DNA of 64,000 nt from Saprospiraceae bacterium (GTDB lineage Bacteria; Bacteroidota; Bacteroidia; Chitinophagales; Saprospiraceae), in contig JAIPBE010000007.1 in NCBI GenBank assembly GCA_021738725.1, forward strand, positions 1-64,000, given 5' to 3'. Positions within the stretch are counted from its first letter, which is position 1. Each line of letters begins with the position of its first letter. Below are positions 39,823 to 48,087 of the stretch, piece after piece. Position numbers and translations under genes: made by a program. The notes below the pieces were generated by a model. That model saw nothing but the letters and a program-made list of their open reading frames with translations. It searched no databases and was not told where the DNA came from.

Positions 39823-40446
39823 CTATTTAAATCGAGATAGCCTTGTTATTGCTTTTTGTAAGCTATATGAATTAATAGCAGCTTCATCAATATTCCAATG
39901 ATTTCTAATAAATTCTTGCAAGGTAATATTATATCTTGGCCCTTTTTTAGCTAACTCACGTGGCATGAGGCTTTCAAGAATATCAGATTTTGAACTATGT
40001 GGAGCTAATTCGCGCATAATAAATAAGCTGGGTTTATAGCGAAAATCTAATTCAATGTTTTCTGGCTTTTTTTGATCAATAATCCTGACTGATGGTATTA
40101 AATTTGGATTTACACCAATAAATCTTGAAAATCCGGACACATCAGATACTAGCCATGATTCGGCCTCAGAACAAGCGATATTGAAAATCAAATTGGGAGT
40201 AATTTGTTGTTTTCCAAACCAATTGTCTATCAGTTCTATTGGGCAATTATTTCCATTTAAATCTGTTAGTAATATAACAGGATATGTTTTTGATAAATTG
40301 TTATATTTTAAAGCATTGGACTTGATTTGCGAGCCTCTGACGGGTAATTCAGATATCACAATCACCCTTAAGTTGAGGTGCAGTATTAATCGTTTAATAA
40401 TCTCTAGTGTAACGGCGTCTTCACCAACAATATATACTTCATTCAT
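39823..40446 (-). CDS. DUF4276-like (TOPRIM-fold) protein, partner of AAA ATPase
   Basis: A 207-residue protein from the ATG at 40446, one base after the ATPase stop. It has a TOPRIM-like layout: an acidic residue at the first strand end (VGEDAVT, Glu9), then ILLTDLNG (Asp62, with Asn64 where many TOPRIM proteins have a second Asp), then the DUF4276-type segment IACSEAESWLVSD (Glu94, Glu96, Asp102). TOPRIM domains in OLD-type nucleases cut DNA or RNA; here the domain is on a separate chain from its ATPase. The gene is very AT-rich like its partner and unlike both flanks, which indicates transfer. A nuclease or toxin effector role is inference. Confidence 0.7.
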   Translation of the reverse strand: MNEVYIVGEDAVTLEIIKRLILHLNLRVIVISELPVRGSQIKSNALKYNNLSKTYPVILLTDLNGNNCPIELIDNWFGKQQITPNLIFNIACSEAESWLVSDVSGFSRFIGVNPNLIPSVRIIDQKKPENIELDFRYKPSLFIMRELAPHSSKSDILESLMPRELAKKGPRYNITLQEFIRNHWNIDEAAINSYSLQKAITRLSRFK

Positions 40447-40447
40447 G

Positions 40448-41620
40448 TCAATCCCAAATATCAAGTTGTTTGATTTCTTTGATGCTAGGAGGCGTAACAG
40501 ATGGTATTACTGATTCCGCCGGGGAAAATCCTGACTTAAGTAATGCATTAATATCTGGAACCTCGCTTGCCAGTTTAGCCAATGTTCCATCTTTTGAATT
40601 AATTAGGACTATAATTTCATTTCCACCAATGCCTTCATTGCTCAGCAAGTCATAACTATGCGTAGTAATAATGACTTGTCTCTCACCACTTTTCTTTTTT
40701 TGCAATTTTGAAATAAATTCGGGCAACTGTTTGACTATTTCTGCATGAAGGTATAATTCGGGTTCTTCTAGTAGTACAGTCTCATTACCATCAAGTAATG
40801 CCCATAGGAACCCAATTAATCTTAATGTGCCATCTGAGAATTGATCCTCACTTTGTTTACCGGCTTTTGGTCGCCAATGAGTGTAAATTGCTTCCAAATG
40901 TGGAATACCTAATTCATCCTTGATGAAACTTAGTTGATTTAGCTGTGGAACGGCAAGAACTAACACTCTATTTATTTTCGATAAATACGAGTCTCTGACA
41001 GATTGAGGAGTTCTTGCAATTCTATCAAGTAAATTTCGACCAAAAAAGTCCTCCTTATTCTTGGCAAGAAAATATGAACTAGCATCTCTAACAAGTTGTG
41101 GAATAATATTTAGATATTGCAAGTCATTAATAACAGCATGTATTTCTCGAAAATCCTTGTTAGCATTTGGCTGTTCAAGAAATGTATATTTTCTTGATTC
41201 TATATCTTCAGTTGAATTTTCTGACCTCGATAGAATTAATTTTTGATCTTTTCTACTCCAAACATGTTCTTTTATTATTATTGCCTGACTTTTGACAAAT
41301 CCCCCGCCGATGTGTTTGAAACCAAGATTATATTTCCATTTAGCAGATTGCTCTGAATTTTCTGATAGCCATATCTCAATTTCAATATATGAAGGTTGTC
41401 GCGCTGCAAGACAGCGTATTTTCGATACTCCCCCACGATCTTCAACTGCATACTGTAGACCTCCGGATTGTTTGACGATATCCCTTAAGAATCGCAATGA
41501 ATCTAATAAGTTAGACTTGCCTGAGGCATTCGCTCCTACAATAAATACACGAGAAGCAAGATCAATTTCAACGGACTTGAAATTTTTCCAGTTAGTAAGT
41601 TTTAGCTTTGAAATAATCAT
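40448..41620 (-). CDS. OLD/RecF-like AAA ATPase (AAA_21), putative defence protein
   Basis: A 390-residue ABC/SMC-class ATPase. The N-terminus (LKLTNWKNFKSVEIDL) is typical of OLD/RecF-type proteins. Walker A is GANASGKS at residues 29-36; a signature-like FSDGTLRL, Walker B ETVLLEEPELYLH and a switch His in IITTHSYDLL follow near residues 265-330. The coiled-coil or arm insertion between Walker A and signature is short. It lacks a fused TOPRIM domain, but a separate TOPRIM-like protein is encoded one base downstream, so together they resemble a split OLD nuclease or the ATPase-plus-TOPRIM layout of PARIS-like systems. A phage-defence role is inference. Confidence 0.8.
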   Translation of the reverse strand: MIISKLKLTNWKNFKSVEIDLASRVFIVGANASGKSNLLDSLRFLRDIVKQSGGLQYAVEDRGGVSKIRCLAARQPSYIEIEIWLSENSEQSAKWKYNLGFKHIGGGFVKSQAIIIKEHVWSRKDQKLILSRSENSTEDIESRKYTFLEQPNANKDFREIHAVINDLQYLNIIPQLVRDASSYFLAKNKEDFFGRNLLDRIARTPQSVRDSYLSKINRVLVLAVPQLNQLSFIKDELGIPHLEAIYTHWRPKAGKQSEDQFSDGTLRLIGFLWALLDGNETVLLEEPELYLHAEIVKQLPEFISKLQKKKSGERQVIITTHSYDLLSNEGIGGNEIIVLINSKDGTLAKLASEVPDINALLKSGFSPAESVIPSVTPPSIKEIKQLDIWD

Positions 41621-41652
41621 TAGTTACATATTTCAAATAGATTAATATAAAA

Positions 41653-43035
41653 TTAAACTGTGTACCGCAGGGCTTCCACTTCTGCTACAGTTTTTGGAAT
41701 TGGATCCCCCAGGATCTGATATCCTTTTTCGGTGATCAGCACATTATCCTCGATTCGGATGCCTCCAAAATTGCGATATTTTTCAAGCGCGGAATAATTG
41801 ATAAAATCAGCATGTTTCTTTTCGGAACGCCATTGGTCAATAAGCTCGGGAATAAAATAGATGCCCGGCTCAATGGTCAATACAAAACCGGGCTGCAGTT
41901 TCCTGGCCAGGCGCAAATAAGCCAAACCGAATTGATCGCTTCGTTTGACATCGCTGTCATATCCGACCAGATTCTCGCCGAGGTCTTCCATATCATGTAC
42001 ATCGAGTCCGATCATATGGCCGAGACCGTGTGGGAAGAACAGGGCATGGGCGCCTGCTGCAACCGCTTCATGGCAGTCTCCTTTCATCAGGCCGATGTCT
42101 TTTAATCCATTGGCAATGATCCGTGCCGCATGCAGGTGGATATCGCGGTAGGCGACGCCGGGCTTGCAAGCCTCAATAGACAGAATCTCAGCATCCAGGA
42201 CCACTTCGTACACCTCGCGCTGTTTGTTGGTGAAATGTCGGTCAACAGGAAAGGTGCGCGTGATATCTCCGGCATAATGCATGCGGGATTCTGCTCCGAA
42301 ATCACCCAGCACCAATTGGCCGCTTTCCAGAGTATTCCCGTGATGATGATTGTGAAGTGTCTGACCATCTACGCTCAGGATGATCCCATAGGCGGGCGTG
42401 ACCTCCTCGGCTTCGCACATGCCGGTGACCAGGCTGGCGAGATCGGATTCTTTCAAACCTTCTTCTGCTTCCCGCATGACGGAGACATGCATCCGCCCGG
42501 ACAGATCGACGGCCCAGGTCATTTCTGCGATCTCTTCATCGGATTTGATCGAACGTTGCGACACAACTGAGTGGATCAATGCTTCTGAAAATCCGGTTTG
42601 TATGTCTTCAGGCTTTCGACCGGTCCAGCGGGCGATGCGAAGCACATTGTCACCCCGATAGGTGGGTAGATAATGCACCTTGTCCCCGGCTTTTTGCGCA
42701 TCAGATACCAGGCGGTCCATCGTACGGACCTCGTCAAATCCGGCCTTTCGTGCTTTTTCCTGGAGAGTGGGTTGTGGGCCGACCCACACGATATCTTCAA
42801 TTGTCAATTCATCACCGTACAGGATGGAACGACCAGTGGCCGTGTCAATGGTCATGGCCAGTCCGGGAACATCCGGACCACCGAAATAGAGAAATGAGCT
42901 GTCCTGACGAAAATGATAGGGATTTCCGCGATAGTTCATGGAGGCATCAATATTGCCGACAAGTAGGATCAGGCCGTTTCCGAGATCTGTTGCAAGCCGG
43001 GAACGTCGGCCTTGGTATGTAGGTGCTGAAAACAT
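41653..43035 (-). CDS. Xaa-Pro aminopeptidase (aminopeptidase P, M24B)
   Basis: A 460-residue cytosolic metallopeptidase that removes the residue before an N-terminal-proximal proline. The ATG at 43035 (MFSAPTYQGRRSRL) is used; the longer frame would need a TTG. An N-terminal creatinase/AMP_N domain (MNYRGNPYHFRQDSSFLYFGG) precedes a pita-bread catalytic domain. Metal ligands are visible: Asp in LGDFGAE, Asp in AGDITRTF, His in FFPHGLGHMIG, and Glu in TIEPGIYF and GGIRIEDN. It is 44 bases downstream of meaB on the same strand. Confidence 0.92.
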   Translation of the reverse strand: MFSAPTYQGRRSRLATDLGNGLILLVGNIDASMNYRGNPYHFRQDSSFLYFGGPDVPGLAMTIDTATGRSILYGDELTIEDIVWVGPQPTLQEKARKAGFDEVRTMDRLVSDAQKAGDKVHYLPTYRGDNVLRIARWTGRKPEDIQTGFSEALIHSVVSQRSIKSDEEIAEMTWAVDLSGRMHVSVMREAEEGLKESDLASLVTGMCEAEEVTPAYGIILSVDGQTLHNHHHGNTLESGQLVLGDFGAESRMHYAGDITRTFPVDRHFTNKQREVYEVVLDAEILSIEACKPGVAYRDIHLHAARIIANGLKDIGLMKGDCHEAVAAGAHALFFPHGLGHMIGLDVHDMEDLGENLVGYDSDVKRSDQFGLAYLRLARKLQPGFVLTIEPGIYFIPELIDQWRSEKKHADFINYSALEKYRNFGGIRIEDNVLITEKGYQILGDPIPKTVAEVEALRYTV

Positions 43036-43079
43036 GTCAATGGATTTCTTGAGTGCGAAAGATACAGTTTGACAAACGA

Positions 43080-44072
43080 TCAACCTTCCTCTGGTCGGGT
43101 GATCTTGCGCATCAACAGGTCTGCCGCTGAAAAAGGGCTGGTTTTTTCTGAGAGGACATCCTCCTTCAATTGACGGACATCTGCGGCATATCGGGTGAAG
43201 ACCCAGGTGGACAACTGGTCTATCAGACTTTCCTGAAACCAGAAGCCAGCCTGCTCCCGGCGCTGCCTGGCAAAATGGCCATTCTTTTGGACGGCTTTCA
43301 AAATCTCATCAATGGCTTCATCGACCTTTTCCAGGCCTGTTTCTTCCTGAGATGAGGCCAGCAGTACCGGGACGACCTGCCCGGATGTGCGCATCGGAAA
43401 GAGATGGATGGCGCGATGGTAATGAAGTTTGGCTTCTTCAGCCAGCCTCATCCGGTCTCCGTCAGCCTTGTTGATGATGACCAGGTCTGCCATTTCGACG
43501 ATTCCTCGCTTGATCCCCTGCAATTCATCTCCGGCGCCGGGGATCAACAACAGCAGGAAGAGGTCGGTCATAGCCTGGACAGCTGTTTCACTTTGGCCGA
43601 CCCCGACGGTCTCGATCAGGATATGCGTAAAGCCTGCAGCTTCGCACAACAGGATGGTTTCACGTGTCTTCCGGGCGACGCCTCCCAGGGTGCTGCCCGC
43701 CGGGGATGGACGGATAAATGCATGCGGATCCCGAGCCAGGCGATCCATCCGGGTCTTGTCTCCCAGAATACTGCCATGATGAATACCACTGGATGGGTCG
43801 ATCGCCAGGACAGCGATCTGATGACCTTTTTTGGAGAGCATGGATCCATAAGCGTCGATAAAGGTGCTTTTACCGGCGCCAGGGGTACCACTGACCCCGA
43901 TGCGAACAGACTGTCCGGAGAAGGGCAGGCAGGCTTCGATCAGATCGTTGGCAGGCTGTCGATCGGCCGGGCGGATACTTTCGATTAACGTGATCGCCCG
44001 GCCCAGTGAAACACGGTCCCCCTGTCGAATGCCGGCGAAGAGTTCATCAGTTGAGATGGTTCTCCTTTCCAT
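43080..44072 (-). CDS. meaB: Methylmalonyl-CoA mutase-associated GTPase MeaB
   Basis: A 330-residue G3E-family P-loop GTPase that protects and reloads adenosylcobalamin-dependent methylmalonyl-CoA mutase. Motifs: G1 GTPGAGKST, DPSSG following the second strand, the switch region ETVGVGQSE, and NKADGD as G4. Length is usual. The mutase-like gene on the same strand lies about 350 bases upstream, consistent with a shared pathway, but the catalytic large subunit is not in the window. Confidence 0.95.
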   Translation of the reverse strand: MERRTISTDELFAGIRQGDRVSLGRAITLIESIRPADRQPANDLIEACLPFSGQSVRIGVSGTPGAGKSTFIDAYGSMLSKKGHQIAVLAIDPSSGIHHGSILGDKTRMDRLARDPHAFIRPSPAGSTLGGVARKTRETILLCEAAGFTHILIETVGVGQSETAVQAMTDLFLLLLIPGAGDELQGIKRGIVEMADLVIINKADGDRMRLAEEAKLHYHRAIHLFPMRTSGQVVPVLLASSQEETGLEKVDEAIDEILKAVQKNGHFARQRREQAGFWFQESLIDQLSTWVFTRYAADVRQLKEDVLSEKTSPFSAADLLMRKITRPEEG

Positions 44073-44418
44073 ATGGACGAATGTACCGAATTCTGGAAGT
44101 ACAAGCCAGCGTTAATGTTTTTAAGAGAATGATAAATTATGAATTTAACAATGGGTAAGTCGCGCATTGTCAGCATGGTGATATTAAGAAGCAACCATAA
44201 AGGGGTTAATGTTTGACAAGGCCGTTTTCGATCCTTGGAGGCATATACAGAGCCGACTACCTTGGTGGTATCCACCTGTTTTTACGACCAGGCTGGCGGT
44301 TCCTGACCTTCATCGGTCAACTCTCTTTTCTTCCCGGATCCGCCGCCTGGTTGTTTTCTTTTCTCCCAATATGGAAGGCGATTAGCAGATTTTGCAACTG
44401 TCCCAATATCTAGTCTGA
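44073..44418. other. Gene-free gap between meaB and the mutase-like gene
   Basis: About 345 bases in which I see no gene, terminator or repeat. Translating the minus strand just past the mutase-like stop gives no recognisable continuation of a mutase C-terminus. Confidence 0.5.
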
Positions 44419-45477
44419 TCACTCTTGCTCCCAACAGGTTTTGGCTAAGTGCAGGGTCAACTCTTCGATCGCATAGCTCCCGGCCAGTGGATCGACCACC
44501 CGATGCAAATGGGCTTCCTCCTTCATCAGGTGCTGGATATTGTGGGCGATCCGGTGTGCAAATGGGGTTTGCTCGATCGCCGGTGGTAGAATGGACAATT
44601 GGTCGATACCACCCAGTATAGCACTGAGTGCGCGCGTAGTAGCTGCAATATAAGTGGTTTCCCAGGGGAGTTCGGGATCAGGAGAGATCGTCGCTTGAAT
44701 GCGACAGGGAGTGTTCACTGGCAAACCATAACTGACCATTAGATGTCCCCAGATCATGCGCCATGCACGGATCCTGGCGATCTCAGGCAAATATGCATGC
44801 CCGATTTCCATATGTACGATCAGTTCGTTCACCAGGTCAGGCCCACCTTTTTCATGGTCCAGCCATGTTCGCACTTCCTGCATCAGATGTCGGATCTCCC
44901 TGACCGGATCTTTCAGGGGGCCGACAGATGCCACGACGGAGGCCCAACGCGGGAAGGCCAGGCGCAATTGGCGATGTTCCTCCGGATCTGATGGCAAGAG
45001 CCATCCACCCTGCAGTTCCTGATCCAGCCCCTGTCGCAAGGAAGAGATACTGTTGGTCAGTTGCGACAGAAACAAGCCTGGATCTGATCCGGGTGACAAT
45101 TTCCAGTACACCGGCACCATATCCATCCAGATACCTTTTGTCAGTGTCGGGACATCCAGAGGATTGACGTTCGTATAAATGATACCTTGAGCGCCTTCGG
45201 AAAGGGATTGGATGGCGATCGTTCGGGCCGCTTCCGGATTTTGACCCGACTGGATGGTTTCCAGGATGTGCCAATCCGCAGAAGAACGCCCGGCCAGGAG
45301 GGGTCCACCATAGTCTTTTCCCGGTTCGTGATACACAGGTTTTCCTGTCCAGCCAGGGGCAATTTCCCAGTCCAGGCTGTCGATCGGTTTGCCTTTCAGC
45401 TCTTTTTCGATCAGTTCCCACCACGTTTTGAGGGTCATGGTTGGAAAAGCCGTCCAGTCAGGAGAGAATATTTCCAT
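44419..45477 (-). CDS. Short methylmalonyl-CoA mutase-like protein (small-subunit type)
   Basis: About 352 residues from the ATG at 45477 (MEIFSPDW), chosen because mutase small subunits start with an F..W..LIEKELKGK....L.WE segment like this one; an ATG at 45513 is possible. The sequence covers the TIM-barrel substrate domain, ending in the conserved VVDPLAGSY.IE..T..LA segment. It then stops, lacking the linker and B12-binding domain, so it is shorter than usual small subunits (about 600 residues). The MutA-like chain is catalytically degenerate in known enzymes. It may be a truncated gene or a reduced natural form. Confidence 0.65.
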   Translation of the reverse strand: MEIFSPDWTAFPTMTLKTWWELIEKELKGKPIDSLDWEIAPGWTGKPVYHEPGKDYGGPLLAGRSSADWHILETIQSGQNPEAARTIAIQSLSEGAQGIIYTNVNPLDVPTLTKGIWMDMVPVYWKLSPGSDPGLFLSQLTNSISSLRQGLDQELQGGWLLPSDPEEHRQLRLAFPRWASVVASVGPLKDPVREIRHLMQEVRTWLDHEKGGPDLVNELIVHMEIGHAYLPEIARIRAWRMIWGHLMVSYGLPVNTPCRIQATISPDPELPWETTYIAATTRALSAILGGIDQLSILPPAIEQTPFAHRIAHNIQHLMKEEAHLHRVVDPLAGSYAIEELTLHLAKTCWEQE

Positions 45478-45573
45478 TTGGGCAAGATACAAATTCCGGT
45501 TTTTGGCAAACATTATTCCCTCAGAGATGTTAAATTTGTCGTTAGATAACATTAGACCAAATCTAAATAAGGC

Positions 45574-46791
45574 ATGAGCAAGCGGATGATCTACCTGGAT
45601 AACAATGCGACAACCCCCTGTGATCCACGGGTGGTGGAGGCAATGCTACCCTATTTTTACGAAAATCCGGGCAACGCGGCGAGCCGGAGCCATCCATTTG
45701 GATGGGTGGCAGAGGAGGCTGTTGATTATGCCCGGGAGCAGATCGCTCAACTGATTCATGTCGACCCAAAGGAAGTAATCTTCACCTCCGGTGCCACGGA
45801 AGCCGATAATCTGGCCATCAAAGGCGTGTACGAAATGTACAAACGCAAGGGCAACCATATTATCACTGTCCGGACCGAGCACAAAGCAGTCCTGGATACC
45901 TGTGATCATCTGGAAAAGTTGGGCGCCGAGATCACCTATCTCGATGTCCAGAATGATGGTCTGATCAAATTGAGTGATCTGGAGGCAGCCATCAAACCCA
46001 CGACCATTCTGGTATCGATCATGTGGGCCAATAATGAAACCGGCGTGATCCAGCCGATGAAGGAAATCGGCGAGATCTGTCAAAAGAAAGGTGTCCTTCT
46101 GTTCAGTGATGCCACCCAGGCAGTGGGGAAAATTCCGATCGACCCGAAAGCGACCGGTGTCCATCTAATGGCTTTTACATCCCACAAGATGTACGGCCCA
46201 AAAGGCGTCGGTGCCCTGTATGTGAGCCGGAAGAACCCCAGGGTAAAAGTGACAGCCCAGATCGACGGTGGTGGACATGAGCGTGGTATGCGCTCCGGAA
46301 CCCTCAACGTTCCAGGCATTGTCGGGTTTGGCAAAGCCGCTGAACTGGCACGGCTGGAAATGGCTCAGGATGCCGAGCGTCTGAGCAAATTGCGAGATCG
46401 CCTCCAGGAAGGCCTGATGGCGCTCGAAGAGACTGTCGTGAACGGAAATGAAGCACACCGCATGCCCCATGTGGCCAATATCTCTTTCAAGCATGTCGAA
46501 GGAGAGGGATTGATGATGACCTTCAACCAGACGATCGCACTATCCTCCGGTTCTGCATGTACCTCCGCTTCCCTGGAGCCCAGTTATGTGCTGGTGTCCA
46601 TGGGGTTGGGTGACGACCTCGCTCATTCATCCCTGCGCATGAGCCTGGGGCGGTTTTCGACGCCCGAAGATGTCGAAGAAGCCATTACCCTGATCAGCAA
46701 CGGTGTCATCCATATGCGGGAACTAAGTCCCATATGGGAAATGTATAAAGAAGGAATCGACCTCAGTAAAATTGAATGGTCAGAACACTAA
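45574..46791 (+). CDS. iscS: Cysteine desulfurase IscS/NifS
   Basis: A 405-residue PLP enzyme that takes sulfur from cysteine for Fe-S cluster assembly. Motifs: MIYLDNNATTPCDPRV at the start, a conserved SGATEADN, the PLP lysine in FTSHKMYGPKGVGAL, and the persulfide Cys in SSGSACTSASLEPSYVL, as in IscS rather than SufS. It is first in a three-gene cluster with iscU and iscA, with 38 and 24 bases between genes. No IscR regulator, HscAB or ferredoxin gene is adjacent. Confidence 0.96.
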   Translation: MSKRMIYLDNNATTPCDPRVVEAMLPYFYENPGNAASRSHPFGWVAEEAVDYAREQIAQLIHVDPKEVIFTSGATEADNLAIKGVYEMYKRKGNHIITVRTEHKAVLDTCDHLEKLGAEITYLDVQNDGLIKLSDLEAAIKPTTILVSIMWANNETGVIQPMKEIGEICQKKGVLLFSDATQAVGKIPIDPKATGVHLMAFTSHKMYGPKGVGALYVSRKNPRVKVTAQIDGGGHERGMRSGTLNVPGIVGFGKAAELARLEMAQDAERLSKLRDRLQEGLMALEETVVNGNEAHRMPHVANISFKHVEGEGLMMTFNQTIALSSGSACTSASLEPSYVLVSMGLGDDLAHSSLRMSLGRFSTPEDVEEAITLISNGVIHMRELSPIWEMYKEGIDLSKIEWSEH

Positions 46792-46829
46792 ACGAACCGA
46801 TTCACCTCGTCCAATAAATTCACAAGACA

Positions 46830-47243
46830 ATGGCTTACTCAGATAAAGTACTCGAACACTTCAAGAATCCCCGCAACGTCGGAACCCTTGACAAAAGCAA
46901 GAAGAATGTGGGGACCGGCTTGGTCGGCGCTCCTGAATGCGGTGATGTCATGCGGTTGCAGATCGAAGTGGATGATGCCACTGGTGTGATCACGGACGCC
47001 AAATTCAAAACCTTCGGTTGCGGTTCTGCCATTGCATCCTCTTCTCTGGCGACAGAGTGGATCATCGGAAAGAATGTGGATGAAGCGGCTACCATCGACA
47101 ATATGGAGATCGTGGAAGAACTGGCCTTACCCCCGGTAAAGATCCACTGTAGTGTTCTTGCAGAAGATGCGATCAAAGGCGCCATTCGGGATTACCGGAT
47201 CAAGAACGGCCTGCCTGTGGAAGAAGAAGTAAAAGCACATTAA
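46830..47243 (+). CDS. iscU: Fe-S cluster scaffold protein IscU
   Basis: A 137-residue scaffold on which clusters are built. The three conserved cysteines are in APECGD, FGCGSAIASSS and IHCSVLAEDAI, and the Asp in ECGD is present. The start MAYSDKVLEHFKNPRNVG is canonical. A chaperone-recognition motif similar to LPPVK is present as LPPVKIHC, although HscA/HscB genes are not in the window. It is the middle gene of iscS-iscU-iscA. Confidence 0.97.
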   Translation: MAYSDKVLEHFKNPRNVGTLDKSKKNVGTGLVGAPECGDVMRLQIEVDDATGVITDAKFKTFGCGSAIASSSLATEWIIGKNVDEAATIDNMEIVEELALPPVKIHCSVLAEDAIKGAIRDYRIKNGLPVEEEVKAH

Positions 47244-47267
47244 TCGATTTAATCGGTATAGATCGTC

Positions 47268-47594
47268 ATGTTATTTGTTGCAGACAGTGCCAAAGAGCGC
47301 ATTCAGGACATTATGGAAAGCCAGCACCTCGACAAGGAATACTTTGTTCGGGTCAGCGTGACCAGTGGAGGATGCTCAGGTTTGAGCTACAGCATGGATT
47401 TTGACAATGAGTCCAGACCCAATGACCAGGTGTTTGAAGACAATGGTGTCAAAGTGGTCACGGATCTTCGCAGCTTTCTGTATCTCTGCAACACCACGCT
47501 CGAATTTTCAGGTGGACTGAACGGAAAAGGATTTTCATTCAACAACCCGAATGCGGCGCGTACTTGTGGATGTGGAGAAAGTTTTGCTGTCTGA
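47268..47594 (+). CDS. iscA: A-type Fe-S carrier protein
   Basis: A 108-residue protein of the HesB/IscA family. The three conserved cysteines are present in SGGCSGLSY and TCGCGESF near the C-terminus. It accepts clusters from the IscU scaffold and hands them to apoproteins. It could equally be named ErpA-like; neighbourhood with iscS and iscU favours IscA. A strong hairpin follows 30 bases after the stop. Confidence 0.92.
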   Translation: MLFVADSAKERIQDIMESQHLDKEYFVRVSVTSGGCSGLSYSMDFDNESRPNDQVFEDNGVKVVTDLRSFLYLCNTTLEFSGGLNGKGFSFNNPNAARTCGCGESFAV

Positions 47595-47623
47595 AGGAAT
47601 TCGCATGATCGAAGAATGAACCG

Positions 47624-47665
47624 CAGGGCCATTCGTCAACAGACGTATGGCCCTGTTCTCTTTTC
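47624..47665 (+). terminator. Terminator of the isc cluster
   Basis: A 9-bp outer stem (47624-47632 with 47647-47655) continues into an inner 4-bp stem (47634-47637 with 47642-47645) and is followed by TTCTCTTTTC. Confidence 0.75.
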
Positions 47666-47725
47666 GGAGTTTCCTTCAGGACAGGGTTGCAGGATTCCTT
47701 ATCTTGGGAAGACAACTACTCTGCA

Positions 47726-47959
47726 ATGATGAAAGACCTGCTACCACTCACCCTTTTGTTCTTTATTGGGTTATCCGTTTTCTATTCCTGCCAATCCTCC
47801 ACCACATCATCAGAGGAAGCGGCTCCGATCATGGATACAGTCATTACCGAAATAAGAGATACGGTGATCACGTTTTATCCGGAGACGTATGAAGAAGTGG
47901 TCCAGGAGGTGATCTCCTATGACACCGTCATTTCACCCCGTTCCAAGGACACAGAATAA
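47726..47959 (+). CDS. Small hypothetical lipoprotein
   Basis: A 77-residue frame from the ATG at 47726. It has a hydrophobic signal and a lipobox-like FYSC. The short mature part contains a near-repeat MDTVITEIRDTVITFYPETYEEVVQEV, rich in acidic residues, without a known domain. TATCTTGG at 47700-47707 is a weak -7-like match. It is probably a real lipoprotein of unknown role. Confidence 0.55.
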   Translation: MMKDLLPLTLLFFIGLSVFYSCQSSTTSSEEAAPIMDTVITEIRDTVITFYPETYEEVVQEVISYDTVISPRSKDTE

Positions 47960-48001
47960 TCCGAACATCTGCGCCATGTCCGGAAGAGTATGATTCATTT
48001 T

Positions 48002-48009
48002 TATTTTTG
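48002..48009 (+). promoter_or_regulatory. Bacteroidota -7 promoter element of the tricorn-type gene
   Basis: TATTTTTG fits TAnnTTTG, about 80 bases before the ATG at 48088. No convincing -33 box. Confidence 0.45.
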
Positions 48010-48087
48010 CAATAACAACTTCACCTTTTATCCGGAGGAGTAGTGGCTTCCCTGATGCCTTCCTGTCCTCCAAAATTCATTCCCTAT

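Larger units (their letters stand above)
39823..41640. mobile_element. AT-rich two-gene acquired islet
   Basis: Composition changes abruptly at both ends. Four 60-base rows counted by hand (starting 39841, 40261, 40681 and 41041) hold 18, 13, 18 and 21 G+C, against 41 of 60 in the row at 38041 of the neighbouring dehydrogenase gene. The islet holds only the ATPase and TOPRIM-like genes. No integrase, transposase, target duplication or tRNA was recognised at its edges, so the mode of entry is unknown. Confidence 0.7.

Noticed and set aside
39823..41640. Calling the AT-rich islet a known PARIS or Gabija system
   Set aside because: The ATPase lacks a fused TOPRIM domain as in Gabija, and the partner looks like DUF4276 rather than the DUF4435 protein of PARIS; no UvrD-like helicase is present.
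44213..44413. 66-codon frame in the meaB-mutase gap
   Set aside because: Short, no homology, and it reads into the end of the mutase-like gene on the other strand.
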